Part shown: piece by piece, positions 23,822 through 35,292 of the stretch
Position numbering within the stretch: position 1 is the stretch's first letter
How the letters are laid out: the number at the start of each line of letters is the position of its first letter
Assembly (NCBI GenBank): GCA_002842205.1
Contig: PHCI01000030.1
Coordinates: forward strand, 1-38,745
Reading direction: 5' to 3'
Source: Betaproteobacteria bacterium HGW-Betaproteobacteria-3
GTDB lineage: Bacteria; Pseudomonadota; Gammaproteobacteria; Burkholderiales; Burkholderiaceae_C
DNA: 38,745 nt
The notes under the pieces: model-generated
What the model saw: the letters and a program-made list of their open reading frames with translations, nothing else
Database searches by the model: none
What the model was told of the DNA's origin: nothing
Made by a program: the position numbers and the translations under genes

Positions 23822-24679
23822 ATGGCTGCTGAACACGGACCTACCGCCGGTGAATACATTGGTCACCACCTGACGCATCTGCAGAACAAGCCGATGCAGG
23901 GCGTGATCGATTTTTCGGTCTACAACCTGGATTCGATTTTCTGGGCCGTGCTGCTGGGCGTCCTTGGCAGCTTCGTGCTGTGGCGGGCGGCCAAATCGGC
24001 CACCTCCGGCGTGCCGGGCCGCTTTCAGGCGGCGGTGGAAATCCTGGTCGAGATGGTGGACAGCCAGGCCAAGGGCATCATCCACAACGCCAACAGCCGC
24101 AAGCTGGTGGCCCCGCTGGCGCTCACCGTGTTCATCTGGATCTTCCTCATGAACGCCATGGACTTGCTGCCCGTGGATTTCCTGCCCAAGGTCTGGGAAT
24201 GGATTTATGGCGCTGCCGGCCACGACCCGCATCACGCCTACCTGCGCGTCGTGCCCACGGCCGACCTGTCCACCACGCTGGGCCTGTCGGTGTCGGTGCT
24301 GCTGGTCACCATCGCCTACAACATCAAGATCAAGGGCCTGGGGGGCTGGGTGCACGAGCTGTTCACTGCGCCGTTTGGCAGTCATCCGGTGCTGTGGCCC
24401 ATCAACTTCCTGATGCAGATGATCGAATTCGCCGCCAAGACGGTGTCGCATGGCATGCGGCTGTTTGGCAACATGTACGCGGGCGAGCTGGTGTTCATGC
24501 TGATTGCGCTCATGGGCGGCACGGCCGCGCTGTCGCTGTCGGGCATCCTGCTGCCGATCGGCCATGTGCTGGCGGGCACCATCTGGGCCATCTTCCACAT
24601 CCTGATCATCACGCTGCAGGCGTTCATCTTCATGATGCTGACGCTGGTGTACGTCGGCCAGGCCCACGACCACCACTGA
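23822..24679 (+). CDS. atpB: ATP synthase subunit a
   Basis: A 285-residue inner-membrane subunit that forms the proton half-channels with the c-ring. The essential arginine is Arg213 in [18 protein letters not shown]. Several helices surround it, and [20 protein letters not shown] is the conserved loop before helix four. It follows atpI in the operon. Confidence 0.97.
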   Translation: MAAEHGPTAGEYIGHHLTHLQNKPMQGVIDFSVYNLDSIFWAVLLGVLGSFVLWRAAKSATSGVPGRFQAAVEILVEMVDSQAKGIIHNANSRKLVAPLALTVFIWIFLMNAMDLLPVDFLPKVWEWIYGAAGHDPHHAYLRVVPTADLSTTLGLSVSVLLVTIAYNIKIKGLGGWVHELFTAPFGSHPVLWPINFLMQMIEFAAKTVSHGMRLFGNMYAGELVFMLIALMGGTAALSLSGILLPIGHVLAGTIWAIFHILIITLQAFIFMMLTLVYVGQAHDHH

Positions 24680-24740
24680 TTTCCCTTTCCCTTTTGTTTT
24701 TCCCTGTCTGTTAGTCAATTTAAATCCATAGGAGCTCTAA

Positions 24741-24989
<249 letters not shown>

Positions 24990-25020
24990 TCGTTGCAACA
25001 ACCCACAGAAAGGTGTTGCC

Positions 25021-25491
25021 GTGAGCATTAACGCAACCCTGTTCGTTCAGGCCATCGTTTTTGCGATCCTGGTCTGGTTCACGATGAAGTTCGTGTGGCC
25101 ACCGATCGCCAATGCGCTGGACGAACGTGCCAAGAAAATCGCCGACGGCCTGGCCGCCGCCGACAAGGCCAAGTCCGAACTCTCGCTCGCCAACCGGCGT
25201 GTCGAAGACGAGCTGGCCAAGTCGCGCACCGAATCCGCAGCGCGTCTGGCCGATGCCGAACGCCGTGGTCAGGCTCTCGTTGAGGAAGCCAAGGCCCGTG
25301 CCACCGAGGAAGCCGCCAAGATCGTGGCGGCCGCCAAGGTCGAGGCCGATCAGCAGACCGTCAAGGCCCGCGAGGCCCTGCGCGAGCAGGTTGCCGCGTT
25401 GGCCGTCAAGGGGGCCGAGCAGATTCTCCGCAAGGAAGTCAATGCCAGCGTCCATGCCGATCTGCTGGGTCGGCTGAAAACCGAGCTGTGA
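25021..25491 (+). CDS. atpF: ATP synthase subunit b
   Basis: A 156-residue stator subunit with one N-terminal helix (about 5-27, [20 protein letters not shown]) and a long charged coiled coil rich in Ala, Lys and Glu. It begins at GTG 25021 after an AGAAAGGTG site. It connects F0 to F1 with subunit delta, whose gene follows after nine bases. Confidence 0.97.
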   Translation: MSINATLFVQAIVFAILVWFTMKFVWPPIANALDERAKKIADGLAAADKAKSELSLANRRVEDELAKSRTESAARLADAERRGQALVEEAKARATEEAAKIVAAAKVEADQQTVKAREALREQVAALAVKGAEQILRKEVNASVHADLLGRLKTEL

Positions 25492-25500
25492 GGTCCCACC

Positions 25501-26031
25501 ATGGCTGAACTCGCTACCATCGCGCGCCCGTACGCCGAAGCCCTGTTCCAGTCGGCCAAGGCTGACCTGGCCGGCACGGCGGCCTGGGTGGATTCGCTGG
25601 CCGCCATCGCAGGCAACGCCCAGTTGCAGCAGCTGGCGGGCAACCCGAACGTCACCGACGCGCAGGTGTTTGACCTGGTCAGTGGTGTCGCCGGCGGGGC
25701 GCTGCCGGCGCATGCGGCCAATTTTCTGCGCACCGTGATCCAGAACGGCCGTCTCAGCGTGCTGCCTGAAATCGCCGCCCAGTTCCGTGCGTTGAAAAAT
25801 GCGCAAGCCGGCGCGTCGGACGCCGTGGTGTATTCCGCGTTTGCGCTGGACGGAGCGGCGCTGGCCGAGCTGTCAGCCACACTGGAAAAGCGTTTTGGCC
25901 GCAAGCTCAACGTGAGCGTAGCGCACGCCCCCGAGCTGATCGGTGGCATCCGCGTGGTGGTGGGCGACGAGGTGCTTGACACCTCGGTCAAGGCCCGCCT
26001 GGAGCAAATGAGAGCGGCCCTGACGGCGTAG
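25501..26031 (+). CDS. atpH: ATP synthase subunit delta
   Basis: A 176-residue peripheral subunit that binds the top of F1 and subunit b. The N-terminal helical domain starts [14 protein letters not shown], and the C-terminal [23 protein letters not shown] signature is present. The gap to atpA is 72 bases, with a GGAAAGAAGG-rich ribosome-binding region. Confidence 0.97.
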   Translation: MAELATIARPYAEALFQSAKADLAGTAAWVDSLAAIAGNAQLQQLAGNPNVTDAQVFDLVSGVAGGALPAHAANFLRTVIQNGRLSVLPEIAAQFRALKNAQAGASDAVVYSAFALDGAALAELSATLEKRFGRKLNVSVAHAPELIGGIRVVVGDEVLDTSVKARLEQMRAALTA

Positions 26032-26103
26032 GCTGTGGTCTGTATTTTTGGGCTGGAGCGCCGCTTTGGCCTGTTGGCAATTTAAGGAAAGAAGGAAAGA
26101 GTC

Positions 26104-27657
<1,554 letters not shown>

Positions 27658-27663
27658 TATGAA

Positions 27664-27762
27664 GCCCACCCCCGAAGCGGCCGTTGGCCGCCTCCCCCTC
27701 AAGGGGGCGCACCCGGCGGCCCGGCAAAGCCGGTTCCGCGGCTGCCGCGCGGAAACCTCCAG
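27664..27762 (+). repeat. GC-rich dispersed repeat, copy 2 (between atpA and atpG)
   Basis: The gap between atpA and atpG contains several short hairpins: CCCCTCAAGGGG, CCGGC-AAA-GCCGG and a CCGCGG-rich stem, together with CGGCGGCCCGGC, which resembles the sequence before ptsI. It is the only long gap in the F1 part of the operon. It could slow ribosomes, protect mRNA ends or cause partial termination. The relation to copy 1 is by similar parts, not a continuous match. Confidence 0.5.
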
Positions 27763-27772
27763 GAGCTGAGCC

Positions 27773-28663
27773 ATGGCAGCAGGAAAAGAGATTCGCGGCA
27801 AGATCAAATCGGTGGAAAACACCAAGAAGATCACCAAAGCCATGGAAATGGTGGCCGCCTCCAAGATGCGAAAGGCGCAGGAGCGCATGCGCTCGGCGCG
27901 GCCCTATGCCGACAAGATCCGCAACATTGCGGCCAATCTCGGCCAGGCCAACCCCGAGTACACCCACGCCTTCATGCAGACCAACGAGGCCAAGGCCGTG
28001 GGCTTCATCGTGGTGACCACCGACAAGGGGCTGTGCGGCGGCATGAACACCAACGTGCTGCGCGCAGTGACCACCAAGCTGCGCGACGCGCAGACCGACG
28101 GCATGTCGGCCCAGGCCGTGGCCATTGGCAACAAGGGCTTCGGTTTCCTGAACCGGATTGGCGCCAAGGTGGTGTCGCACGTGACGCAACTGGGCGACAC
28201 CCCGCACCTGGACAAGCTCATCGGGCCGGTCAAGGTGCTGATGGACGCGTATGCCCGTGGCGAGGTGAGTGCGGTGTACCTGTGCTACACGCGCTTCATC
28301 AACACCATGAAACAGGAGCCGATGGTCGAGCAACTGTTGCCTTTGTCGGTGGACAAGATGCAGGCCGAAACCCGTGCCAGCGAATCGGCCAGCGGCAGCA
28401 AGCACGGCTGGGACTACATCTATGAACCCGATGCCCAGGCTGTGATCGACGACCTGCTGGTGCGCTACGCCGAGGCCCTGGTGTACCAGGCCGTGGCCGA
28501 AAACATGGCGTCCGAACAGTCGGCGCGCATGGTGGCCATGAAGGCGGCGACCGACAACGCTGGCAGCGTGATCGGCGAACTCAAACTGGTTTACAACAAA
28601 ACGCGACAGGCGGCGATCACGAAAGAACTTTCGGAAATCGTGGCTGGTGCCGCAGCGGTTTAA
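27773..28663 (+). CDS. atpG: ATP synthase subunit gamma
   Basis: A 296-residue central-stalk subunit. The N-terminal helix [20 protein letters not shown] and the C-terminal [19 protein letters not shown], the two halves of the rotating coiled coil, are both intact, as is [10 protein letters not shown]. Preceded by an AGGAGC ribosome-binding site that lies just after the GC-rich repeat. Confidence 0.98.
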   Translation: MAAGKEIRGKIKSVENTKKITKAMEMVAASKMRKAQERMRSARPYADKIRNIAANLGQANPEYTHAFMQTNEAKAVGFIVVTTDKGLCGGMNTNVLRAVTTKLRDAQTDGMSAQAVAIGNKGFGFLNRIGAKVVSHVTQLGDTPHLDKLIGPVKVLMDAYARGEVSAVYLCYTRFINTMKQEPMVEQLLPLSVDKMQAETRASESASGSKHGWDYIYEPDAQAVIDDLLVRYAEALVYQAVAENMASEQSARMVAMKAATDNAGSVIGELKLVYNKTRQAAITKELSEIVAGAAAV

Positions 28664-30109
<1,446 letters not shown>

Positions 30110-30118
30110 TGACCTTGC

Positions 30119-30142
30119 GGGACAGGGCTTTGGCGCTGTCCC
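30119..30142 (+). other. Intercistronic hairpin between atpD and atpC
   Basis: GGGACAG (30119-30125) pairs perfectly with CTGTCCC (30136-30142), and a further GC/GC pair closes a TTTG tetraloop across one G-G mismatch. There is no T-run, so it is not a simple terminator. It could lower expression of the epsilon subunit or mark an RNA-processing point. Confidence 0.55.
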
Positions 30143-30160
30143 CAACTGAGCAGGAAAATC

Positions 30161-30577
30161 ATGAACACCATCCATGTTGACGTTGTCAGTGCCGAGGAGT
30201 CCATCTTCTCGGGTGAGGCCCGGTTTGTGGCCCTGCCCGGTGAGGCGGGCGAACTGGGCATTTACCCGCGCCACACCCCGCTGATCACCCGCATCAAGCC
30301 GGGTTCGGTGCGCATCGAAAAGGCCGACGGCACCGAAGAATTCGTGTTCGTCGCTGGGGGCATCCTGGAAGTGCAGCCGAACTGCGTGACGGTGCTGTCT
30401 GACACGGCGATCCGCGGCAAGGACCTCGACGAGGAGAAGGCCAATCAGGCCAAGGCCGCCGCCGAAGAAGCCCTGAAAAATGCCAAGAGTGAGATCGACC
30501 TGGCCAAGGCCCAGTCCGAGCTCATGGTGCTGGCGGCCCAGATTGCGGCGCTGCGCAAATTCCGGCAGAAGAAGTAA
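30161..30577 (+). CDS. atpC: ATP synthase subunit epsilon
   Basis: A 138-residue F1 subunit with an N-terminal beta-sandwich (1-85) and a C-terminal helical hairpin that can inhibit rotation. The segment [20 protein letters not shown] is the family signature. Last gene of the atpIBEFHAGDC operon, followed by a strong terminator. Confidence 0.97.
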   Translation: MNTIHVDVVSAEESIFSGEARFVALPGEAGELGIYPRHTPLITRIKPGSVRIEKADGTEEFVFVAGGILEVQPNCVTVLSDTAIRGKDLDEEKANQAKAAAEEALKNAKSEIDLAKAQSELMVLAAQIAALRKFRQKK

Positions 30578-30612
30578 CCGGCTTCGGCGTCCCGGCCCGC
30601 ATTCTCCCTGCC

Positions 30613-30653
30613 ACCAAGCCCCGCCCGGTTCCGGTCGGGGCTTTGGTCTTTTA
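30613..30653 (+). terminator. Rho-independent terminator of the atp operon
   Basis: GCCCCG (30618-30623) pairs with CGGGGC (30636-30641); flanking ACC/GGT and AA/TT pairs lengthen the stem, and CTTTTAA follows. It ends the atp operon before the small membrane-protein gene. Confidence 0.85.
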
Positions 30654-30727
30654 ACAAGTCGTCACCTTTGCTCACAGCCACATCGACCGAGTGGGGTTAA
30701 GGTGGGGTCAGTTGTTGGGGGACTGCA

Positions 30728-30868
30728 ATGGACAGCTTGTTTTGGATGGAATCGCTGTCGGCCAGCCGACAGGCGCGACGCGAACGTTTTGAGTGGCTGC
30801 GCCGCGCCGCCATCGCACTGGTGGTGGTGTTTGTATTGGGCGCCATGCTGGCCGGGCGCGGCGGATAA
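30728..30868 (+). CDS. Small single-helix membrane protein (46 aa)
   Basis: A short open frame with ATG 30728 and TAA 30866-30868, preceded by a good GGGGGA ribosome-binding site. It encodes 46 residues: an N-terminal MDSLFWMESLSASRQARRER, a basic patch FEWLRR, and one membrane helix of about 17 residues (AAIALVVVFVLGAMLAG). By the positive-inside rule the N-terminus is cytoplasmic. It has no family that I recognise. It fills the gap between the atp terminator and the cyclic-nucleotide-domain gene, 80 bases upstream of that gene on the same strand, so the two may be co-transcribed. Codon choice (many G/C third bases) looks like real coding. Confidence 0.65.
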   Translation: MDSLFWMESLSASRQARRERFEWLRRAAIALVVVFVLGAMLAGRGG

Positions 30869-30948
30869 GGCCCGCCCACGGCCAACGCGCCCGCAGACGG
30901 GTCTGAAATCACAACACCGCTGAAACATCGCCGCATACAATCGGCGGC

Positions 30949-31515
30949 ATGTTCTTTGGTAAATCGGTACGTTCGGAAGCGGTCCAGGACAAGGCAGCGA
31001 CCTTGCTGGTGACGCAGGGCGCGCTGGTCGAATTGAGCCTGTCCGACGCCCGCACCGTGGTCCGCTACATGCGGCCGCGCCGCATTCCCGCAGGTGCCGT
31101 GTTCATCCGCCAGGGTGAAGGCGATGTCGACGACGCCATGCTGCTCATCCTGGAAGGCGAGGCCACCGTCGAGCAAGAAGGCATGGGTGCCGACGACAGC
31201 CTGATCGTGTCTGTCATTGGCCCGGGCAGTCTGCTGGGCGAGATGGCCATACTCGATGGCGAGCCACGATCGGCCACCTGCATCGCCGCCACCGACCTCG
31301 CCGTGGCCGAACTGCCACGCGACGGCCTGCGCAAGCTCATCAAGGAAGAACCCGAAGTGTCGTCGCGGCTGCTGCTGGCGGTGTCCAAGCGCATGTCGGA
31401 GCGGCTGCGTGAAACCAACCGCAAGCTCAAGTCGTTTGCCCAGTTGAGCCGTGCGTTGCAGCAGGAACTGGACGCGACGCATTCGGTCAACCGCAAGCTG
31501 CTCGACGCCGAGTGA
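30949..31515 (+). CDS. Cyclic nucleotide-binding domain protein without DNA-binding domain
   Basis: A 188-residue protein. Residues about 30-145 form a CRP-type cyclic nucleotide-binding domain, with the phosphate-binding cassette reading GSLLGEMAILDGEPRSATC. After it comes a long charged helix (about 150-188, ERLRETNRKLKSFAQLSRAL), likely a coiled coil, in place of the helix-turn-helix expected of a transcription factor. It may therefore sense cAMP or c-di-GMP and act through protein contacts. It follows the 46-residue membrane protein gene. Confidence 0.85.
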   Translation: MFFGKSVRSEAVQDKAATLLVTQGALVELSLSDARTVVRYMRPRRIPAGAVFIRQGEGDVDDAMLLILEGEATVEQEGMGADDSLIVSVIGPGSLLGEMAILDGEPRSATCIAATDLAVAELPRDGLRKLIKEEPEVSSRLLLAVSKRMSERLRETNRKLKSFAQLSRALQQELDATHSVNRKLLDAE

Positions 31516-31660
31516 TCAGGCCAAGGGATCCTGGCGCGGCGACAGCCCGCACCCGACCGGACGGCGCCGGCAGAATCAGCGCCACCCGTGGTCAATCCAG
31601 GCCAGGCCACCACGACCGGCCAGCAGACCCGCCAGTGCAGCCCCGGGAGGCCGTCGGCGC

Positions 31661-32182
31661 TTACATCACGTGGGGCGCATCGGGCAGTTCATTGGTGTCG
31701 GGCGCGCCCGGTGCCAGCGGGAAATGCTGCACCAGCAGGGCCGACACCTCTTCCAGCGCCTGCGTCAGGCCGTCTTCAAAGCGCCCGGCGCGAAACGCCT
31801 CGCGCATGCGGTCCACCATGGCCTGCCACTGTGCGGGTGGCACCTTGTCGTTGAGCCCGCGGTCGGCCACCAGCTCGATGGCGTGCTCGGCCAACAGCAG
31901 GTAGATCAGCACGCCGTTGTTCTGCGCGGTGTCCCACACCCGCAGCTTGCTGAACATCATGACGGCGCGGGCGCGCACGATCTGTGGCATCGGCGCGTTG
32001 CGGCGCAGGTAGCTCCAGGGCAGGCCGGCTTCGACGCAGAGGCGGATCTCACCGCTGTGGCGCCGTTCGCTGGCGGCCACGCGCTGCGTCAGTCGGTCCA
32101 GCAAGTCGGGCGGCAGCGCGCGCCGGGTGGCCGACTCGTCGAACCAGCGGTGTTTGAAAAGACGTTGGAGGTGTTGCAACAT
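31661..32182 (-). CDS. TPM-domain protein (cytosolic)
   Basis: A 173-residue protein with a TPM (YgcG-type) alpha/beta domain: LTQRVAASERRHSGEIRLCV, MFSKLRVWDTAQNNGVLIYL and ADRGLNDKVPPAQWQAMVDR are family segments. It has no signal peptide, unlike the second TPM protein encoded just upstream. Starts nine bases after that gene in the lemA-ygcG-TPM operon. These proteins are linked to membrane protein or photosystem maintenance in other organisms, but the activity here is unknown. Confidence 0.88.
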   Translation of the reverse strand: MLQHLQRLFKHRWFDESATRRALPPDLLDRLTQRVAASERRHSGEIRLCVEAGLPWSYLRRNAPMPQIVRARAVMMFSKLRVWDTAQNNGVLIYLLLAEHAIELVADRGLNDKVPPAQWQAMVDRMREAFRAGRFEDGLTQALEEVSALLVQHFPLAPGAPDTNELPDAPHVM

Positions 32183-32191
32183 GAAAGGCCC

Positions 32192-33136
32192 CTACCAGCT
32201 GCCGCTGGCGCCGCCGCCACCGAAATCGCCGCCGCCGCCCGAGCTGAAGCCGCCGCCCCCGCCGCCACCACCACCCCAACTGCCGCCGCCACTGCCGCCG
32301 CCCCAGCCCCCGCTGTTCCACGGCCCCCCGCGGCCGCTGCGGCCGGAGCGGGGCAGCGCACCGACGTTGAGCGATGACAGAAAACTCACCAGCAGCGCCA
32401 CCACCGCCGCCACGCCGCCAATGGCCAGGCTCGCCGTGACCCACCCCGCAATGACGCCCACGCCGCCACCCGTGACCAACGAGCCGAGTTTGCGCCCGAA
32501 GAGTCGGCGCGCCATGCCGCCGCCAATGGGCACCAGAAAGAACAGGAACACGGCCAGGTCAAACCACTGGAATCCGGCCACGCCAGCGCCGCCCTGCGAG
32601 CGCTGCACCGGCGCGGGCAGCGCCTCGCCGCGCACCAGCGCCGCGATCTGGTCCACCGCGGCGCCGACTCCGCCCGCAAAGTCCCCCTGGCGGAAGGCGG
32701 GGGTGAGGGCGCCGTCGATGATGCGCCGGGCCATCAGGTCGGGGATGGCGCCTTCGAGCGTCTTGGCCACCTCGATGCGCACCTTGCGGTCGTCCTTGGC
32801 CACGATCAGCAGCACGCCGTCGCCCACGTCCTTGCGGCCGATCTTCCAGGCGTTGCCCACCCGGTTGGCGTAGCTGGCAATGTCTTCGGGCGCGGTGCTG
32901 GGCACCATCAGCACCACCACCTGCGAGCCCTTGGCCTGCTCCAGCGCCGCGAGCCGGGCTTCAAGGTCCTGCACTTGCGCCGCGTTCAGCGTGCCGGTCT
33001 GGTCGATCACGCGCGCCGTGAGCGCGGGCACCGGCAGCAGCCCCTGCGCCTGCGCGGCGCCAAAGACGGCCATCAGGCATCCGAAAGCTATGCTAAAGAT
33101 AGCTAACTTCAACCATTTGACGGGGGCTAATGGCAC
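32192..33136 (-). CDS. YgcG-like TPM-domain membrane protein with glycine-rich tail
   Basis: A 314-residue protein with a signal peptide (residues about 1-31), a periplasmic TPM domain (about 40-175; VIDQTGTLNAAQVQDLEARL), membrane helices near 205-220 and 240-265, and a long Gly/Ser/Trp-rich C-terminal tail typical of YgcG. The start is either GTG 33136, with an AGAGA site six bases upstream, or TTG 33112. Both start codons and the signal-peptide segment LKLAIFSIAFG lie within a dispersed repeat read in reverse. It follows lemA by 34 bases. Confidence 0.9.
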   Translation of the reverse strand: MPLAPVKWLKLAIFSIAFGCLMAVFGAAQAQGLLPVPALTARVIDQTGTLNAAQVQDLEARLAALEQAKGSQVVVLMVPSTAPEDIASYANRVGNAWKIGRKDVGDGVLLIVAKDDRKVRIEVAKTLEGAIPDLMARRIIDGALTPAFRQGDFAGGVGAAVDQIAALVRGEALPAPVQRSQGGAGVAGFQWFDLAVFLFFLVPIGGGMARRLFGRKLGSLVTGGGVGVIAGWVTASLAIGGVAAVVALLVSFLSSLNVGALPRSGRSGRGGPWNSGGWGGGSGGGSWGGGGGGGGGFSSGGGGDFGGGGASGSW

Positions 33137-33175
33137 TTTTTTCTCTAAAAATGCAGAAAAGACCGTGTCTTCACT
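33086..33175 (+). repeat. Structured dispersed repeat, copy 6
   Basis: First stem AGCTAT (33086-33091) and ATAGCT (33099-33104) with a 7-base loop, exactly 15 bases, GACGGGGGCTAATGGC, a weak second hairpin (TTCT...AGAA) and GTGTCTTCA. Read on the minus strand, its right end contains the lemA stop codon and a ribosome-binding site, and its core and first stem encode the start and signal peptide of the YgcG-like protein. Confidence 0.9.
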
Positions 33176-33770
33176 TCTTCTCGAAGTTGACGGTCGGGGG
33201 CACCGAAATCTGGGCCTCGTTCTGCACCGCGAAGTTTTCCTTGGGCTTGTAGCTGAACACCATGGCCGTCAGGTTGCTGGGGAAGCTGCGCGCCAGCACG
33301 TTGTACGCCTGCACCGCCTGGATGTAGCGGTTGCGCGCCACGGTGATGCGGTTTTCGGTGCCTTCGAGCTGCACCCGCAGGTCGCTGAAGCCCTGGTTGG
33401 CCTTGAGGTTGGGGTAAGCCTCGCTGACGGCCATCAGGCGGCTCAGCGCGCTGCCGAGTTCGCCCTGGGCGGCCTGGAATTTCTTGAACGCCTCGGGGTT
33501 GTTCAGCGTTTCGGGCGTGACCTGGATGCTGGTGGCCCTGGCGCGGGCCTCGATCACTTTGGTGAGGGTGTCCTGCTCGAAAGCGGCCTCGCCCTTGACG
33601 GTGGCGACGATGTTGGGCACGAGGTCGGCGCGGCGCTGGTACTGGTTGAGCACCTCGCTCCAGGCGCTTTTCGTGGCCTCGTCCAGCCGCTGGAAATCGT
33701 TGTAGCCGCAGCCGCTCAGGCTGGCGGCCAGGCCGAGCGTGGTGGCCAGAATCCAAAACCATCGTTTCAT
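33171..33770 (-). CDS. lemA: LemA family lipoprotein
   Basis: A 199-residue LemA protein with a lipoprotein signal MKRWFWILATTLGLAASLSG and Cys21 (LSGC lipobox). The helical bundle begins NDFQRLDEATKSAWSEVLNQ and contains RRADLVPNIVATVKG, the LemA hallmark. Start ATG 33770; further upstream codons in this frame overlap the divergent gene and are not used. LemA and YgcG/TPM genes are regularly adjacent and are thought to act together at the envelope. The stop codon is within a dispersed repeat. Confidence 0.94.
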   Translation of the reverse strand: MKRWFWILATTLGLAASLSGCGYNDFQRLDEATKSAWSEVLNQYQRRADLVPNIVATVKGEAAFEQDTLTKVIEARARATSIQVTPETLNNPEAFKKFQAAQGELGSALSRLMAVSEAYPNLKANQGFSDLRVQLEGTENRITVARNRYIQAVQAYNVLARSFPSNLTAMVFSYKPKENFAVQNEAQISVPPTVNFEKK

Positions 33771-33839
33771 GTCAGTCCCTTTCAAGCGGTGTTCACGGAG
33801 TGTGTGCGGCGCCGTGCCGCCAAGCGCTAGCATAGCTGG

Positions 33840-34718
33840 GTGTCGATTGACCCTCTTCAAGCCCTGCAGGCTGCCCAACGCCCGCCATCGCACAGGCCGG
33901 GTGCGGCGCGCCAGTCCATTGTCGTGGCGGGCGCCACGGGCGCGCTGGGCAGCGCCGTGCTGCGGCGGCTGATTGGGCGCCAGAGCCACGCCGTGGTGCA
34001 TGTGCTGGCGCGCGAGGCCATCACGGCCGGGCTGCGCGGCGTGGCGCTGACCGTGGTGCCGCCGCCCGCGCTGGGCGGGGGCGATGCGCAGGCGGCCGCG
34101 AAGGTCGGTCCGAAGGCCGGCCCGCCAGACGACCCGTTTGCCGCCTGGCCCTGCGTGGCGGCTGACATCGGCATCGTGATGTTCGAGGCCCCGCGCGACT
34201 TTTACGAACGCGAGCGCGCCCTGTGGACGCCGCAGCCTGCGCAACTGGTGCCGCTGGCGCGCTGGATGCAGCGCGGCGGCGTGCGCACGCTGGCGCTGGT
34301 GCTGCCGCACGCACAGGGCCAGTTGCCCGAGGCGCTCAAGCGCGGGCTGGCCAACCTGGACGAGCAGGCCGTGGCCGCGCTGGGGCTGGAGCGGCTGATC
34401 CTCGTGCGCTCGGCGCAAAAGCCCGCCACCGCGCCCGCGGGCGGCCCCTGGCTGCCGCGCGTGGCGCAATTCATGCTGGGGGTTTTCAAGTACATGGTGC
34501 CCAGCGCCGAGCAACCCGTGCGCGCCGACAAGGTGGCCGAGCTGGTGCAGTACGCGCTGGCGCTGGCGCCGCCCGGCATTCACATCGCCGCGCCCGAGGT
34601 GGTGTGGCAGGCCGCGCAGGGTGACCTGCCCGGCGTGGTGGCGCGCTGGCTGCACGGGGCCGGGGCGCCGGTCGAGCGGCGGGAACCCGTTCAATCCACG
34701 GCACAATCGTCCCCATGA
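33840..34718 (+). CDS. NAD(P)-binding Rossmann-fold protein
   Basis: A 292-residue protein starting at GTG 33840. The dinucleotide-binding motif is VVAGATGALGSAVLRRL (about 28-44), as in atypical short-chain dehydrogenases and NmrA-like or HIM1-like proteins. No Tyr-x-x-x-Lys pair is obvious, so catalysis is uncertain. The C-terminal half includes RSAQKPATAPAGGPWLPR and FKYMVPSAEQPVRADKVAEL, which look like the NAD-dependent epimerase-related proteins of proteobacteria. Divergent from lemA with 69 bases between starts. Confidence 0.78.
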   Translation: MSIDPLQALQAAQRPPSHRPGAARQSIVVAGATGALGSAVLRRLIGRQSHAVVHVLAREAITAGLRGVALTVVPPPALGGGDAQAAAKVGPKAGPPDDPFAAWPCVAADIGIVMFEAPRDFYERERALWTPQPAQLVPLARWMQRGGVRTLALVLPHAQGQLPEALKRGLANLDEQAVAALGLERLILVRSAQKPATAPAGGPWLPRVAQFMLGVFKYMVPSAEQPVRADKVAELVQYALALAPPGIHIAAPEVVWQAAQGDLPGVVARWLHGAGAPVERREPVQSTAQSSP

Positions 34719-34744
34719 ACTGCATTTTGCGAAACCCCTGAACC

Positions 34745-35194
34745 ATGGCCAAAGGCAGACTCCGCGCCAACCCGCCCGGCGGCAGCGCCGACGATGTGGA
34801 AGCCCTGTTTTATGAGGCCCTGCAAAACGGCGACGTCGACAAGCTCATGGCCTGCTGGGCCGACGAGGACGACATCGTCTGCGTGCACCCGGGGGGGCCG
34901 CGCGTGGTGGGCGCGGCGGCGATCCGCGCGGCCTTTGACGCGATGTTTGCCAACGGCAGCATCCGCGCCTGGCCCGAGCGCCTGCGCAAGGTCGAATCGC
35001 TCTCCAGCGCGGTGCACAACGTGCTCGAGCGCATTGAAGTCATGACCCCCGAAGGCCCGCAGCACGCCTGGGTCATCGCCACCAACGTCTATCACAAGAC
35101 CGCGCAGGGCTGGCGCATGGTGGCCCACCACGCCAGCCCCGGCACCGCCAGCGAAATCCAGGAAGCCAGCGACACGCCACAGGTGCTGCATTGA
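34745..35194 (+). CDS. SnoaL-like / NTF2-fold protein
   Basis: A 149-residue protein with an NTF2-like cone fold: VEALFYEALQNGDVDKLMAC, then WADEDDIVCVHPGGPRVVG, and a C-terminal TNVYHKTAQGWRMVAHHASP strand pair. This is the arrangement of the YybH/SnoaL-like family of uncharacterised stress or metabolic proteins. It follows the Rossmann protein by 26 bases on the same strand. No substrate can be named. Confidence 0.88.
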   Translation: MAKGRLRANPPGGSADDVEALFYEALQNGDVDKLMACWADEDDIVCVHPGGPRVVGAAAIRAAFDAMFANGSIRAWPERLRKVESLSSAVHNVLERIEVMTPEGPQHAWVIATNVYHKTAQGWRMVAHHASPGTASEIQEASDTPQVLH

Positions 35195-35221
35195 ATGGGC
35201 CGCCGCCCGGGTTGAGGCTTT

Positions 35222-35292
35222 CAAGATTTTTCAAGGTTTTTTGGCCTTTAGCCCCCGTCAAATCGTCATAATTTGCTATGAATTACGTAGCT
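35222..35292 (-). repeat. Structured dispersed repeat, copy 7
   Basis: On the minus strand: stem GCTAC/GTAGC-like (35291-35287 with 35279-35275, one wobble), 7-base loop, AGC, 15 bases, GACGGGGGCTAAAGGCC, then an A/T-rich tail with an imperfect second hairpin. The plus-strand reading of the first stem, GCTATGAATTACGTAGC, supplies the ATG and the first codons (MNYVA) of the YheT-type gene. Confidence 0.9.

Noticed and set aside
31516-31660. Gap between convergent genes, checked for a terminator or small RNA
   Set aside because: No strong stem with T-tail and no conserved-looking frame was seen.
32200-32330. Low-complexity GCC/CCG-rich stretch that looks like a tandem repeat
   Set aside because: It is the coding sequence of the Gly-rich tail of the YgcG-like protein, a known family trait.
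34715-34741. An 8-codon mini-ORF (MNCILRNP) between the Rossmann and SnoaL-like genes
   Set aside because: It has no ribosome-binding site and could be chance; it ends three bases before the next start, so coupling is possible but unsupported.
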